From Mycolicibacterium hodleri (GTDB lineage: Bacteria; Actinomycetota; Actinomycetes; Mycobacteriales; Mycobacteriaceae): DNA of 64,000 nt. Below the pieces are notes generated by a model, which saw only the letters and a list, made by a program, of their open reading frames with translations, made no database searches and was not told where the DNA came from. Positions 1 to 9,857 of the stretch are shown here, piece after piece; position 1 is the first letter of the stretch; each line of letters starts with the position of its first letter. The DNA lies in assembly GCF_025822245.1 (NCBI RefSeq), contig NZ_JACKTL010000038.1, positions 1 through 64,000 of the forward strand, written 5' to 3'. The position numbers and the translations under genes were made by a program.

Positions 1-1
1 C

Positions 2-940
2 GCCCAGCGGCGCCAGGTCGACGCGCCGCCGCGTGGCCGCCGGACCACCCGTGAGCAGCGCCCCGACACCTCGCGGCCGCACACCGGACCCATGCCGCGC
101 CCCGCCGACGGCCCGGTGCGCCCCAAGAATGCCGCCCAGGCCAAGGCCCGGGCCAAGGCTCGCAAGGCCAAGGCCCCCAAGGTCGTACGCCCGCCACTTC
201 GGGAGCGCCTGCTCGTCCGGCTGTCGTCGATCGACCTCGACCCCCGCAGGTTCGTCACCAGGGTGCCCTTCGTGGTGCTGGTGATCGGCGCGCTGGGAGT
301 CGGCCTCGGCGTCACGCTGTGGCTGTCGACCGACGCCGCCGAGCGGTCCTACGAACTGGGCCGCGCCCGCCAGGTCAACCAGGCGCTGATGCAGCAGAAG
401 GACGGTCTCGAGCGCGACGTCCTCGAGGCGCAGGCCGCGCCCGCACTGGCCGAGGCGGCCCGAAACCTCGGCATGATTCCCTCCCGGGACACCGCGCACC
501 TGGTGCAGGACGCCACCGGCAACTGGGTGGTCGTCGGCACCCCCAAGCCGGCCGAGGGCGTGCAACCGCCGCCGCTCAACAGCCCGCTGCCCGAGCCGAC
601 GACGCCGGCGCCGCCCGCGCCCGTGGCCCCGGCCCCGCGCGTCGTCGACCCCCGCGAGGTGGCGGTGCACCTGCCGGCGGCGGGAGCCGCGGCGACCAAC
701 CCCGAGGTACCCGTTGCGGGAGCCCCGGTCGTGCCCGTCGTACCGGGGCAGGCTCCGCTTGCCGCCGTCCCGAACCCACAGCTGCCGGGGCCGACACCGC
801 TGCCTGCCGCGCCGCTCGACGCCACCGCGCCGCAGCTCGACTCACCGCAGGCGCCTGCGCTGCCGGGCCCGGTGCCCGTGGATCCCGCCGCACCGGCTGC
901 CCCAGCCGCCCCCGTCCCCGCACCCGGAGCCCCCGCATGA
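2..940 (+). CDS. FtsL-like proline-rich membrane protein (Rv2164c type), 5' end outside window
   Basis: This is a bitopic division-cluster protein in the place of FtsL, upstream of pbpB. A basic Lys/Ala/Arg-rich cytoplasmic part is followed by one membrane segment (about nt 262-325, VPFVVLVIGALGVGLG) and a short helical stretch (LMQQKDGLERDVLEAQAAP), then a long Pro/Ala-rich extracytoplasmic tail. The first ATG in the window is at 92, but the frame stays open back to base 2 with similar basic sequence. The M. tuberculosis relative, as I recall it, has well over 100 residues before the membrane segment, so the true start probably lies upstream of the window. The stop overlaps the pbpB ATG (ATGA, 937-940). 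The FtsL role is inferred from position and topology. Confidence 0.82.
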   Translation, partial: AQRRQVDAPPRGRRTTREQRPDTSRPHTGPMPRPADGPVRPKNAAQAKARAKARKAKAPKVVRPPLRERLLVRLSSIDLDPRRFVTRVPFVVLVIGALGVGLGVTLWLSTDAAERSYELGRARQVNQALMQQKDGLERDVLEAQAAPALAEAARNLGMIPSRDTAHLVQDATGNWVVVGTPKPAEGVQPPPLNSPLPEPTTPAPPAPVAPAPRVVDPREVAVHLPAAGAAATNPEVPVAGAPVVPVVPGQAPLAAVPNPQLPGPTPLPAAPLDATAPQLDSPQAPALPGPVPVDPAAPAAPAAPVPAPGAPA

Positions 941-2808
941 GCCGCCCCGGTACGCCACATCCCGCCAACGAGCGCCGCATCCGCAAACCCGTCGCCGACG
1001 ACGGGCTGCGCAGCGCCTCCTTCGCGTTCCGGAGTCGCATGGGCAACGGCGTGATGCTCGTCGTCCTGCTCCTCGCCGCGGGTCAGCTGTTCATGCTGCA
1101 GGTGCCGCGCGCGGCCGGCCTGCGGGCCGAGGCGGCCAGCCAACTCAAGGTCACCGACGTCGAGGCGGCGGTGCGCGGCAGCATCGTCGACCGCAACGAC
1201 GACAAGCTGGCCTTCACCACCGAGGCACGCGCACTGACGTTCCAGCCCACCAAGATTCAGAAACAGCTCGTCGAAGCCCAGGCCAAGAAGCCCGACGCAC
1301 CCGAACCGGTCAAGCGGCTCCGCGAGATCGCCAAGGGCGTGGCGGGCCTACTGAACAACAAGCCCGACGCCGACACCCTGTACAAGAAGCTGGCCGGCAA
1401 GGACTCCTTCGTCTACCTGGCGCGTGCCGTCGACCCGGCGATCGCCGACGCCATCATCAGCAAGTACCCGGAGGTGGGCGCGGAGCGCCAGGACATCCGC
1501 CAGTACCCGGGCGGGTCCCTGGCGGCGAACATCGTCGGCGGCATCGACTGGGACGGACACGGACTGCTCGGCCTGGAGGACTCGCTCGACTCGAAGCTGG
1601 CGGGCACCGACGGATCGGTCACCTACGACCGCGGGTCCGACGGCGTCGTGATCCCCGGCAGCTACCGCAACCGCCACGACGCGGTCAACGGCTCGACGGT
1701 GCAGCTCACCCTCGACGACGACATCCAGTTCTTCACCCAACAGCAAGTGCAGCAGGCCAAGAACCTCTCGGGTGCCAAGTCGGTCTCGGCCGTGGTGCTG
1801 GACGCCAAGACCGGCGAGGTGCTGGCCATGGCGAACAACGACACCTTCGACCCCAGCCAGGACATCGGCCGGCAGGACGACCGCCAACTGGGCAACCCGT
1901 CGGTGTCCTCGCCCTTCGAGCCGGGCTCGGTAAACAAGATCATCACCGCGTCGACGGCGATCGAGAACGACCTCACCAACCCCGACGAGGTGCTCCAGGT
2001 ACCGGGGTCGATCGACATGGGCGGCGTCACCGTGCGGGACGCGTGGGCCCACGGCGTCATGCCGTACACCACCACCGGCGTCTTCGGGAAGTCCTCCAAC
2101 GTGGGAACGCTGATGCTGGCCCAGCGGATCGGCCCGGAGCGCTACGCGCAGATGCTCGACAAGTTCGGCCTCGGCCAGCGCACCGGCGTCGGGCTGCCCG
2201 GCGAGAGCGCGGGCCTGGTGCCCCCCATCGACCAGTGGTCGGGCAGCTCGTTCGCCAACCTGCCCATCGGACAGGGTCTTTCGATGACGCTGTTGCAGAT
2301 GACCGGGATGTACCAAACCATCGCCAACGACGGCGTCCGCATGCCGCCGCGCATCATCAAGGCCACCATCGCCGCGGACGGCACCAGGACCGAGGAGCCA
2401 CGGCCGGAAGGCATCCGCGTGGTGAACCCGGGAACGGCGCAGACCGTGCGAAACATGTTGCGCGCCACCATTCAGAAGGATCCGACCGGTGTGCAGCAGG
2501 GCACGGGTTCGGGCGCCGCGGTGCAGGGGTACCAAATCGCGGGCAAGACGGGCACGGCCCAGCAGATCAACCCGGCGTGCGGCTGCTACTTCGACGACGT
2601 CTACTGGATCACCTTCGCCGCGATGGTGCCGGCAGACGACCCCCGCTACGTGGTGGGCGTGATGATGGACAACCCGCACCGCACCGCCGACGGTTCGCCG
2701 GGCACGACGGCGGCGCCGCTGATCCACAACCTGTCGGCGTGGCTGTTGCAGCGGGAGAACGTGCCGCTCTCGCCCGACCCGGGTCCGCCACTGGTCCTGC
2801 AGGGCTGA
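937..2808 (+). CDS. pbpB: Penicillin-binding protein PbpB (FtsI), septal transpeptidase
   Basis: Class B penicillin-binding protein that cross-links septal peptidoglycan with FtsW. The 623-residue product has a short cytoplasmic tail and one membrane segment (about 41-57, MLVVLLLAAGQLFML), then a dimerisation domain and a C-terminal transpeptidase domain. The active-site motifs are visible: SVNK with Ser331, SSN at 386-388 and KTG at 537-539. The ATG at 937 overlaps the stop of the upstream FtsL-like gene, which supports this start and translational coupling. The gap to murE is 37 bp. Longer same-frame starts (from 319) fall inside the upstream gene and are not credible. Confidence 0.97.
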   Translation: MSRPGTPHPANERRIRKPVADDGLRSASFAFRSRMGNGVMLVVLLLAAGQLFMLQVPRAAGLRAEAASQLKVTDVEAAVRGSIVDRNDDKLAFTTEARALTFQPTKIQKQLVEAQAKKPDAPEPVKRLREIAKGVAGLLNNKPDADTLYKKLAGKDSFVYLARAVDPAIADAIISKYPEVGAERQDIRQYPGGSLAANIVGGIDWDGHGLLGLEDSLDSKLAGTDGSVTYDRGSDGVVIPGSYRNRHDAVNGSTVQLTLDDDIQFFTQQQVQQAKNLSGAKSVSAVVLDAKTGEVLAMANNDTFDPSQDIGRQDDRQLGNPSVSSPFEPGSVNKIITASTAIENDLTNPDEVLQVPGSIDMGGVTVRDAWAHGVMPYTTTGVFGKSSNVGTLMLAQRIGPERYAQMLDKFGLGQRTGVGLPGESAGLVPPIDQWSGSSFANLPIGQGLSMTLLQMTGMYQTIANDGVRMPPRIIKATIAADGTRTEEPRPEGIRVVNPGTAQTVRNMLRATIQKDPTGVQQGTGSGAAVQGYQIAGKTGTAQQINPACGCYFDDVYWITFAAMVPADDPRYVVGVMMDNPHRTADGSPGTTAAPLIHNLSAWLLQRENVPLSPDPGPPLVLQG

Positions 2809-2845
2809 GCGGAGACGTCGGCCGCGACGCGGCCGCTAAGGTGTC

Positions 2846-4375
2846 ATGGCCATGAACTTGCGTCCCTCGAGTCCCGTCGGTGACGACGTCGCCGCATTGG
2901 CCGAGCGCGTGCACGCCGACCTGCGGGGCGGCGAGGGCCCCACGTCGCCGCGCGTCACCGGGGTGACGCTGCGCAGCCAGGACGTCCAGCCCGGCGACCT
3001 GTTCGCCGCGTTGCCCGGCGCCCACTCGCACGGTGCGACGTTCGCCGCGGACGCCGTGCGTCAGGGCGCCGTCGCGGTGTTGACCGACGAGGCGGGCGCC
3101 CAGGTGACGGGGGTCCCGACGACGACGCCCGTGCTGGTCCATCCTGCGCCACGGACGGTGCTCGGAGACGTCGCGGCCGCCGTCTACGGCAGGCCCTCGG
3201 AACACATGCGCGTCATCGGGGTGACGGGTACGTCCGGCAAGACCACCACCACCTATCTGGTGGAGGCGGGGCTGCGGGCTGCCGGCCGGGTGACCGGTCT
3301 CGTCGGCTCGGTCGGCATCCGCATAGACGGTCGCGACGAGCCCAGCGCGTTGACCACCCCGGAGGCTCCCGATCTGCAGGCTCTGTTCGCGGTGATGCTG
3401 GAGCGGGGGATCGACACCGCGGTGATGGAGGTGTCCAGCCACGCGTTGACGCTGGGTCGGGTCGACGCCGTCCACTTCGCGGTGGGTGGTTTCACCAACC
3501 TGTCCCGGGACCACCTCGACTTCCATCCCACGATGGAGGACTACCTCGACGCCAAGGCGCGACTGTTCGAGCCCCGGTCGCCGACGCATGCCGACGTGTC
3601 CGTCGTGTGCGTCGACGACGACGGTGGCCGGGCCATCGCCGCCCGTGCCGAGCGGCCGGTCACGGTGAGCGCCGCGGGCCACGCCGCCGACTGGCGCGCC
3701 GAGGACGTGCGGACCCTCGACGGCGGGGGACAGGAGTTCGTCGTGGTCGACCCGGCGGGCGTACCCCACCGGCTCCGGATCGGTCTGCCCGGACACTTCA
3801 ACGTCGCCAACACCCTTCTGGCCGTGGCACTCCTTGACGCGGTGGGGGTGTCGCCCGAACAGGCGGCACCTGGGCTGCGGACCGCGACCGTGCCCGGTCG
3901 GCTTCAGCCGGTCGACTGCGGCCAGGACTTCCTCGCCGTGGTCGACTACGCGCACAAGCCCGGTGCGCTGCGCGCGGTGCTCGAGACGCTGCGCGCCCAA
4001 ACCCGCGGCCGCATCGCGGTGGTCGTCGGGGCCGGTGGCAATCGCGACCCCGGCAAGCGGGGCCCGATGGGTCAGGTGGCCGCCGAGCTGGCCGACCTCG
4101 TCGTCGTCACCGACGACAACCCCCGCGACGAGGACCCCGCCGACATCAGGGCAGCCGTCGTCGCCGGTGCGACCGGCGGTGCCGCCATGGTCGAGGAGAT
4201 CGGCGACCGGGCGGCGGCCATCGACTTCGCCGTCGCGTGGGCCGCGCAGGGCGACGTCGTGCTGGTGGCGGGCAAGGGTCACGAGGCGGGTCAGACCAGT
4301 CACGGCCAGACCCGGCCCTTCGACGACCGCGACGAGCTGGCTCGCGCCCTGCACGCCCTCGGAGTGACACCGTGA
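2846..4375 (+). CDS. murE: UDP-MurNAc-L-Ala-D-Glu:meso-diaminopimelate ligase MurE
   Basis: Cytoplasmic ATP-dependent Mur ligase that adds meso-diaminopimelate to UDP-MurNAc-L-Ala-D-Glu. The product is 509 residues, normal for the family. The ATP-binding loop GTSGKTT is at 128-134. The DNPR motif at 424-427 is the signature that selects meso-diaminopimelate rather than lysine, as expected for a mycobacterial wall. The stop codon overlaps the GTG start of murF (GTGA, 4372-4375), so the two ligases are coupled. Confidence 0.97.
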   Translation: MAMNLRPSSPVGDDVAALAERVHADLRGGEGPTSPRVTGVTLRSQDVQPGDLFAALPGAHSHGATFAADAVRQGAVAVLTDEAGAQVTGVPTTTPVLVHPAPRTVLGDVAAAVYGRPSEHMRVIGVTGTSGKTTTTYLVEAGLRAAGRVTGLVGSVGIRIDGRDEPSALTTPEAPDLQALFAVMLERGIDTAVMEVSSHALTLGRVDAVHFAVGGFTNLSRDHLDFHPTMEDYLDAKARLFEPRSPTHADVSVVCVDDDGGRAIAARAERPVTVSAAGHAADWRAEDVRTLDGGGQEFVVVDPAGVPHRLRIGLPGHFNVANTLLAVALLDAVGVSPEQAAPGLRTATVPGRLQPVDCGQDFLAVVDYAHKPGALRAVLETLRAQTRGRIAVVVGAGGNRDPGKRGPMGQVAAELADLVVVTDDNPRDEDPADIRAAVVAGATGGAAMVEEIGDRAAAIDFAVAWAAQGDVVLVAGKGHEAGQTSHGQTRPFDDRDELARALHALGVTP

Positions 4376-5898
4376 TCGAGATGACGCTGGCCCAGATCGC
4401 CGAGATCGTCGGCGGTGAGTTGGCCGACGTCTCACCCGAGGAAGCCGAGGCGCTCGTCGTCACCGGCTCCGTCGAGTTCGACTCGCGCGCCGTCACTCCG
4501 GGCGGGCTGTTCTTGGCGTTGCCCGGAGCACGGTCCGACGGACACGACTTCGCCGCGGGCGCCGTCGCGGCCGGGGCGGTCGGCGTGCTGGCCGCCCGCC
4601 CGGTCGGAGTGCCCGCCGTCGTGGTGCGGCCCGACGCCGTCCCGGTGGACTCCGGTGCCAGCGTGCTCGAGTTCGACTCCGACGGGTCGGGTGCGGCGGT
4701 GCTGGCGGCGCTCGCCACGTTGGCCGCCGCCGTCGCCGCCGAACTGGTCGCCGGCGGGCTCGTCGTCGTCGGGGTCACCGGGTCGTCGGGCAAGACGTCC
4801 ACCAAGGATCTGCTGGCCGCCGTGCTGGAGCCCCTCGGCTCCGTCGTCGCACCGCCCGGGTCGTTCAACAACGAACTCGGACATCCGTGGACGGTGCTCC
4901 GCGCGACCACCGACACTGACTACCTGATTCTGGAGATGTCGGCGCGCCACCCCGGCAACATCGCGGCGCTGGCGCGGATCGCCCCGCCGTCGATCGCGGT
5001 GGTGCTCAACGTCGGCACCGCCCACCTCGGCGAGTTCGGCTCGCGGGAAGCCATCGCCGCGACGAAGGCCGAACTGCCGCAAGCGGTTCCAGCGTCGGGC
5101 GTGGTGATCCTCAACGCCGACGATCCGGCGGTGGCCGCCATGGCCGAGCTGACCGCCGCCCGCGTGATCCGCGTCGGCCGCTCCTCGGGTGCCGACGTCT
5201 GGGCCGGCGACGTCGTCCTCGACGAGCTGGCCAGGGCGCGCTTCACCCTGCACGCCGCAGGCGGGCAGATCGAGGTGCCGCTCGCCGTGCACGGCGACCA
5301 CCAGGTGTCCAACGCGCTGTCGGCGGCGGCGGTGGCGCTGGAGTGCGGCGCCACGCTCGAGCAGGTGCGCGACGCACTGGCCGCGGCCGGGCCCGTCTCG
5401 CGGCACCGGATGCAGGTCGGCACCCGCGCCGACGGCGTGACCATCGTCAACGACGCCTACAACGCCAACCCGGATTCGATGCGCGCCGGCCTCAAGGCAC
5501 TGGCCTGGATGGCTCGCGGCGGGTCCGAACCCGGCGCCGAACGCCGTCGGAGTTGGGCGGTCCTCGGCGAGATGGGCGAACTCGGCGACGACGCGATCGC
5601 CGAGCATGACAGCATCGGTCGACTGGCGGTGCGCTTAGATGTGTCTCGACTGGTCGTCGTCGGAACCGGGAGATCAATGAGCGCCATGCACCACGGGGCG
5701 GTGATGGAGGGGTCATGGGGCAGTGAGTCCGTCATGGTCGACGACGTCGACGCCGCCCTGGCGCTCCTCCGCGAGGAACTGCGGGCCGACGACGTGGTGT
5801 TGGTGAAGGCCTCGAAGTCCGCGGGTCTGGCCGCGTTGGCCGATGCGCTGATGGAGCGCGGCGACTCGGGGGACGTCACCGGGGACGCGCCGGCATGA
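4372..5898 (+). CDS. murF: UDP-MurNAc-tripeptide:D-Ala-D-Ala ligase MurF
   Basis: Last cytoplasmic Mur ligase; it adds D-Ala-D-Ala to complete the pentapeptide. The product is 508 residues with the ATP loop GSSGKT at 137-142 and the central-domain motif [10 protein letters not shown]. The GTG at 4372 gives an N-terminus ([15 protein letters not shown]) that fits the family, and it overlaps the murE stop. ATG 4381 in the same frame is an alternative that would drop three residues. The stop overlaps the mraY ATG at 5895. Confidence 0.96.
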   Translation: MIEMTLAQIAEIVGGELADVSPEEAEALVVTGSVEFDSRAVTPGGLFLALPGARSDGHDFAAGAVAAGAVGVLAARPVGVPAVVVRPDAVPVDSGASVLEFDSDGSGAAVLAALATLAAAVAAELVAGGLVVVGVTGSSGKTSTKDLLAAVLEPLGSVVAPPGSFNNELGHPWTVLRATTDTDYLILEMSARHPGNIAALARIAPPSIAVVLNVGTAHLGEFGSREAIAATKAELPQAVPASGVVILNADDPAVAAMAELTAARVIRVGRSSGADVWAGDVVLDELARARFTLHAAGGQIEVPLAVHGDHQVSNALSAAAVALECGATLEQVRDALAAAGPVSRHRMQVGTRADGVTIVNDAYNANPDSMRAGLKALAWMARGGSEPGAERRRSWAVLGEMGELGDDAIAEHDSIGRLAVRLDVSRLVVVGTGRSMSAMHHGAVMEGSWGSESVMVDDVDAALALLREELRADDVVLVKASKSAGLAALADALMERGDSGDVTGDAPA

Positions 5899-6974
5899 GA
5901 CAGATACTCATCGCGGTCGGCATCGCGTTGACGGTGTCGATCCTGTTGACCCCCGCCCTGATCCGCGTGTTCACACGCCAGGGCTTCGGGCACGAGATCC
6001 GCGAGGACGGCCCGCCCAGTCACCACAAGAAGCGGGGCACGCCGTCGATGGGCGGCGTCGCGATCCTGGCGGGCATCTGGGCCGGATACCTCGGAACGCA
6101 CCTGGTGGGCCTGGCCCTGGACGGCGAGGGTCCGTCGGCCTCCGGCCTGCTGGTGCTCGGGTTGGCGACGGCGCTGGGCGCGGTGGGCTTCGTCGACGAC
6201 CTGATCAAGATCCGGCGCTCCCGAAACCTGGGCCTGAACAAGACCGCGAAGACCGTCGGCCAGCTGCTCGCCGCGGTGCTCTTCGGCGTGCTGGTCCTGC
6301 AGTTCCGCAACGACGACGGTCTGACCCCGGGTAGCCCGGAGCTGTCCTACGTCCGTGAGATCGCGACCGTGACGCTGGCGCCTGCGGTCTTCGTGCTGTT
6401 CTGCGTCGTGCTGGTCAGCGCCTGGTCGAACGCAGTGAACTTCACCGACGGTCTCGACGGTCTGGCGGCCGGAGCGATGGCGATGGTGACCGCGGCCTAC
6501 GTGATCATCACGTTCTGGCAGTTCCGCAACGCGTGTGCGTTCAGTCCCGGCCTGGGGTGCTACAACGTGCGGGATCCACTGGACCTGGCGTTGGTCGCGG
6601 CCGCCACGGCGGGTGCCTGCATCGGGTTCCTGTGGTGGAACGCCGCCCCGGCGAAGATCTTCATGGGCGACACCGGGTCGCTTGCCCTCGGCGGGATCAT
6701 CGCGGGGCTGTCGGTCACCAGCCGCACCGAGATGCTGGCCATCGTCCTCGGCGCGCTGTTCGTGGCCGAGGTCACCTCCGTGGTCGTGCAGATCCTGGCG
6801 TTCCGGACGACGGGCCGCCGGGTGTTCCGGATGGCGCCGTTCCACCACCACTTCGAGCTGGTGGGCTGGGCCGAGACCACGGTGATCATCAGGTTTTGGC
6901 TGCTCACGGCCATTGCGTGCGGTCTCGGGGTGGCCCTGTTCTACGGCGAGTGGCTCGCCTCCGTCGGCGCGTAA
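5895..6974 (+). CDS. mraY: Phospho-MurNAc-pentapeptide translocase MraY (MurX)
   Basis: Integral membrane enzyme that transfers phospho-MurNAc-pentapeptide to decaprenyl phosphate, making lipid I. The 359-residue protein is strongly hydrophobic with about ten membrane segments. Family motifs are intact: FTDGLDGL with Asp185 and Asp188, the [12 protein letters not shown] loop, and the HHH triad at 317-319. The start overlaps the murF stop (ATGA). It is followed not by murD, as in other mycobacteria, but by 136 non-coding bases and then ftsW. Confidence 0.97.
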   Translation: MRQILIAVGIALTVSILLTPALIRVFTRQGFGHEIREDGPPSHHKKRGTPSMGGVAILAGIWAGYLGTHLVGLALDGEGPSASGLLVLGLATALGAVGFVDDLIKIRRSRNLGLNKTAKTVGQLLAAVLFGVLVLQFRNDDGLTPGSPELSYVREIATVTLAPAVFVLFCVVLVSAWSNAVNFTDGLDGLAAGAMAMVTAAYVIITFWQFRNACAFSPGLGCYNVRDPLDLALVAAATAGACIGFLWWNAAPAKIFMGDTGSLALGGIIAGLSVTSRTEMLAIVLGALFVAEVTSVVVQILAFRTTGRRVFRMAPFHHHFELVGWAETTVIIRFWLLTAIACGLGVALFYGEWLASVGA

Positions 6975-7077
6975 CCGGGTCTCGACTTCCGCGACACGCG
7001 TCGGATGTCCACCCACCTCGGCCTGTGACGGGGGAGGATTCTGGGGTGCCAGGGACAAATGAGCTTACTGTTGCAAA

Positions 7078-7101
7078 TGTGACTCATGTGACGAACGTGG
7101 C
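7078..7101. promoter_or_regulatory. Candidate MtrA-like box: tandem 9-bp repeats upstream of ftsW
   Basis: Two perfect TGTGAC hexamers at 7078-7083 and 7087-7092 are spaced exactly 9 bp, and a weaker third copy (CGTGGC, 7096-7101) continues the same register. On the minus strand this reads as 9-bp direct repeats beginning GTCACA, which matches the GTCACAgcg-type direct repeat described for the mycobacterial response regulator MtrA. The box ends 9 bp before the ftsW ATG. The assignment to MtrA is inference; the repeat itself is visible. Confidence 0.5.
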
Positions 7102-7110
7102 ACGCTGACC

Positions 7111-8679
7111 ATGGCCACCGACGTCTTCGCCAGACTGCGGCGCAGCAAACCCCACGCCGGGAACGCCGCCGCCGCCGACGCCGTTCCACGCACTCGTTTC
7201 GGCGCCTGGCTCGGGCGACCCATGACGTCGTTCCACCTCGTCATCGCCGTCGCCGCCCTGCTCGTCACGCTCGGGCTGATCATGGTGCTGTCCGCGTCGG
7301 GGGTGCACTCCTACGACGAGGACGGCTCCCCGTGGGCGATCTTCGCCAAGCAGGTTCTGTGGACCGTCGTCGGCCTGGTCGCCTTCTACGTCGCGCTGCG
7401 CACGCCGGTGGCATTCATGCGCAAGGTGGCGTTCCCCGGCTTCATCTTCACGATCATCCTGCTGATCCTGGTTCTCATCCCGGGCATCGGCAAGGAGTCC
7501 AACGGTTCTCGCGGATGGTTCGTCGTCGCCGGCTTCTCGATGCAGCCGTCGGAGCTCGCCAAGATCGCCTTCGCCATCTGGGGCGCGCACCTGCTGGCCG
7601 CGCGCCGGATGGAACGTGCGTCGGTGCGCGAGATGCTGTTCCCGTTGGTGCCCGGCGCCCTGGTGGCTTTGATGCTGATCGTGCTGCAGCCCGACCTCGG
7701 TCAGACCGTCTCGCTCGGCATCATCCTGCTGGGCCTGCTGTGGTACGCCGGTCTGCCGCTGCGGATCTTCATGAGCTCGCTGCTGGCCATCGTGGTGGCC
7801 GCGGGCATCCTGGCCATGTCGGCCGGCTACCGCTCCGACCGGGTGCAGTCGTGGTTGAACCCCGGTGCCGACATGCAGGGCTCGGGCTACCAGTCGCGCC
7901 AAGCCCGTTACGCCCTGGCCAACGGCGGCATCTTCGGCGACGGGCTCGGCCAAGGCACCGCCAAGTGGAACTATTTGCCCAACGCCCACAACGACTTCAT
8001 CTTCGCCATCATCGGGGAGGAACTCGGATTCGTCGGCGCCGTGGGGCTGCTGTGCCTGTTCGGTCTATTCGCCTACACCGGCATGCGCATCGCGCGGCGC
8101 TCCGCGGATCCGTTCTTGCGGCTGCTCACCGCCACGACCACCCTCTGGGTGTTGGGCCAGGCGTTCATCAACGTCGGCTACGTCGTCGGCCTTCTGCCCG
8201 TGACCGGCCTGCAGCTTCCGCTGATCTCTGCCGGCGGAACGTCCACGGCGACAACGCTGTTCATGTTGGGCATCATCACCAACGCGGCACGGCACGAACC
8301 GGAGGCGGTCGCCGCGCTGCGCGCCGGCCGCGAGGACCGGTTCAACCGACTGCTGCGACTGCCGTTGCCCGAGCCCTACGTGCCGACCCGTCTCGAGTCG
8401 GCGCGCGACCGGCTGCGGACGCGACCCGACAAGCCGTCGCCCCCCAAGGCACAGCCGAAGGCCGGCCCCAAGAAGCCCAAGCCGAAGGTCAAGGCCAAGG
8501 CCAGCCCGAAGGTGAAGTCGAAGGGCAACCCGAAGCCGGTCCGCAAACCCGCCGAGGATCGCAGACGCACCTCGGCGGAGCCGGCCGGTCGGACGGCAAG
8601 GGGCGCAGGGCATCATGGAGACCGTCAGCGTCAGCCGAGTCGACGGGCTCGCCCTCTGGAAGGTCAGCGTTACGGGTGA
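7111..8679 (+). CDS. ftsW: Septal lipid II polymerase FtsW (SEDS family)
   Basis: SEDS-family glycosyltransferase that polymerises lipid II at the septum with PbpB. The 522-residue product has about ten membrane segments and the SEDS hallmarks: [12 protein letters not shown] first loop, GSRGWF, PSELAK, QPDLGQT, and the [14 protein letters not shown] segment. The C-terminal cytoplasmic tail (from about residue 430) is very rich in Lys and Pro, with repeated KPK/KVK/KAK units. The ATG at 7111 follows the tandem repeat box. The stop overlaps the GTG of murG. The gene follows mraY directly because murD is missing here. Confidence 0.96.
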   Translation: MATDVFARLRRSKPHAGNAAAADAVPRTRFGAWLGRPMTSFHLVIAVAALLVTLGLIMVLSASGVHSYDEDGSPWAIFAKQVLWTVVGLVAFYVALRTPVAFMRKVAFPGFIFTIILLILVLIPGIGKESNGSRGWFVVAGFSMQPSELAKIAFAIWGAHLLAARRMERASVREMLFPLVPGALVALMLIVLQPDLGQTVSLGIILLGLLWYAGLPLRIFMSSLLAIVVAAGILAMSAGYRSDRVQSWLNPGADMQGSGYQSRQARYALANGGIFGDGLGQGTAKWNYLPNAHNDFIFAIIGEELGFVGAVGLLCLFGLFAYTGMRIARRSADPFLRLLTATTTLWVLGQAFINVGYVVGLLPVTGLQLPLISAGGTSTATTLFMLGIITNAARHEPEAVAALRAGREDRFNRLLRLPLPEPYVPTRLESARDRLRTRPDKPSPPKAQPKAGPKKPKPKVKAKASPKVKSKGNPKPVRKPAEDRRRTSAEPAGRTARGAGHHGDRQRQPSRRARPLEGQRYG

Positions 8680-9857
8680 GCAACCCTGATATCCCTCGCG
8701 GTGCAGTGTCCGGCGGGCAAGAGCGCAGCGACGGGGGAGTCGTGTCCGTCGTGCTTGCCGGTGGCGGCACCGCGGGACACATCGAGCCCGCGATGGCCGT
8801 CGCCGACGCCCTGGTCGCGCTGGACCCGACCGTGCGGATCACCGCCCTGGGGACGGCGCGCGGCCTCGAGACGCGGCTGGTCCCCGAGCGCGGCTACGAC
8901 CTCGAGCTCATCACCCCGGTTCCGTTTCCCCGCAAGCCGTCCGGCGACCTGGTCAGGCTCCCGCTACGGGTCCGCTCGGCGGTCCGTCAGACGCGGGCGA
9001 TCCTGGACGAGGTCCGCGCCGACGTCGTGATCGGCTTCGGCGGCTACGTCGCCCTGCCCGCCTACTTGGCGGCCCGCGGTGGAGCCTCGCGGCGGGCCGT
9101 CGTGCCCGTCGTCATCCACGAGGCGAACGCGCGCGCCGGCTGGGCCAATCGCGTCGGCGCCCGCTCGGCGCGGCGCGTCCTGGCCGCCACCCCCGATCCC
9201 GGACTCGGCAGGCGCGTCGAGGTGGTCGGCGTCCCCGTGCGCGAGACCATCACGTCCCTGGACCGGATGGCGTTGCGCGCCGAGGCCAGGGCGCACTTCG
9301 GCTTCGCCGACGACGACCGGGTGCTGCTGGTGTTCGGTGGCTCTCAGGGCGCGCAGTCCCTGAACCGGGCCGTCTCCGGTGCGGCCGACGACCTCGCTGC
9401 CGCGGGCATCGCGGTGCTGCACGCGCACGGCCCCAAGAACGTCTTGCAGCTGCGCGTTCCGGCGGTCGGCGACCGGCCCTACGTGGCGGTGCCCTACCTC
9501 AGCCGGATGGACCTGGCCTATGCGGCCGCCGACCTGGTCATCTGCCGGTCGGGCGCGATGACGGTCGCCGAGGTGACCGCGGTGGGCCTGCCCGCGGTGT
9601 ACGTCCCGCTGCCCATCGGCAACGGCGAGCAGCGGCTCAACGCGCTGCCCGTGGTCGGCGCCGGCGGCGGCCTGCTGATCGCCGACGCGGATCTGACGCC
9701 CGAGTTCATCACCGAGACCGTGCGCGTGCTGCTGGCGGATCCGCCGCGGTTGACGGCCATGACGGCGGCCGCCACGCTGGCGGGGCATCGGGACGCCGCG
9801 CGCCGGGTCGCCGAGGTGGCGCTGCAGGTGGTCGCCGAGAACCGGGGGGCACGATGA
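8676..9857 (+). CDS. murG: Lipid II synthase MurG (UDP-GlcNAc transferase)
   Basis: Peripheral membrane GT-B glycosyltransferase that adds GlcNAc to lipid I to form lipid II. The glycine-rich N-terminal loop GGGTAGH, the membrane-facing [13 protein letters not shown] segment, the VIHEANA motif and the C-terminal donor site ([15 protein letters not shown]) are all present. GTG 8676 overlaps the ftsW stop and gives 393 residues, including a short polar leader as in mycobacterial MurG. A shorter start at GTG 8742 would still keep the GGGTAGH loop. The stop overlaps the murC ATG at 9854. Confidence 0.95.
   Translation: MSNPDIPRGAVSGGQERSDGGVVSVVLAGGGTAGHIEPAMAVADALVALDPTVRITALGTARGLETRLVPERGYDLELITPVPFPRKPSGDLVRLPLRVRSAVRQTRAILDEVRADVVIGFGGYVALPAYLAARGGASRRAVVPVVIHEANARAGWANRVGARSARRVLAATPDPGLGRRVEVVGVPVRETITSLDRMALRAEARAHFGFADDDRVLLVFGGSQGAQSLNRAVSGAADDLAAAGIAVLHAHGPKNVLQLRVPAVGDRPYVAVPYLSRMDLAYAAADLVICRSGAMTVAEVTAVGLPAVYVPLPIGNGEQRLNALPVVGAGGGLLIADADLTPEFITETVRVLLADPPRLTAMTAAATLAGHRDAARRVAEVALQVVAENRGAR

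Noticed and set aside
1..91. C-terminus of RsmH (MraW) at the left edge
   Set aside because: The frame that continues into the FtsL-like protein is open to base 2 with matching composition, so the edge is more likely the N-terminal part of that gene.
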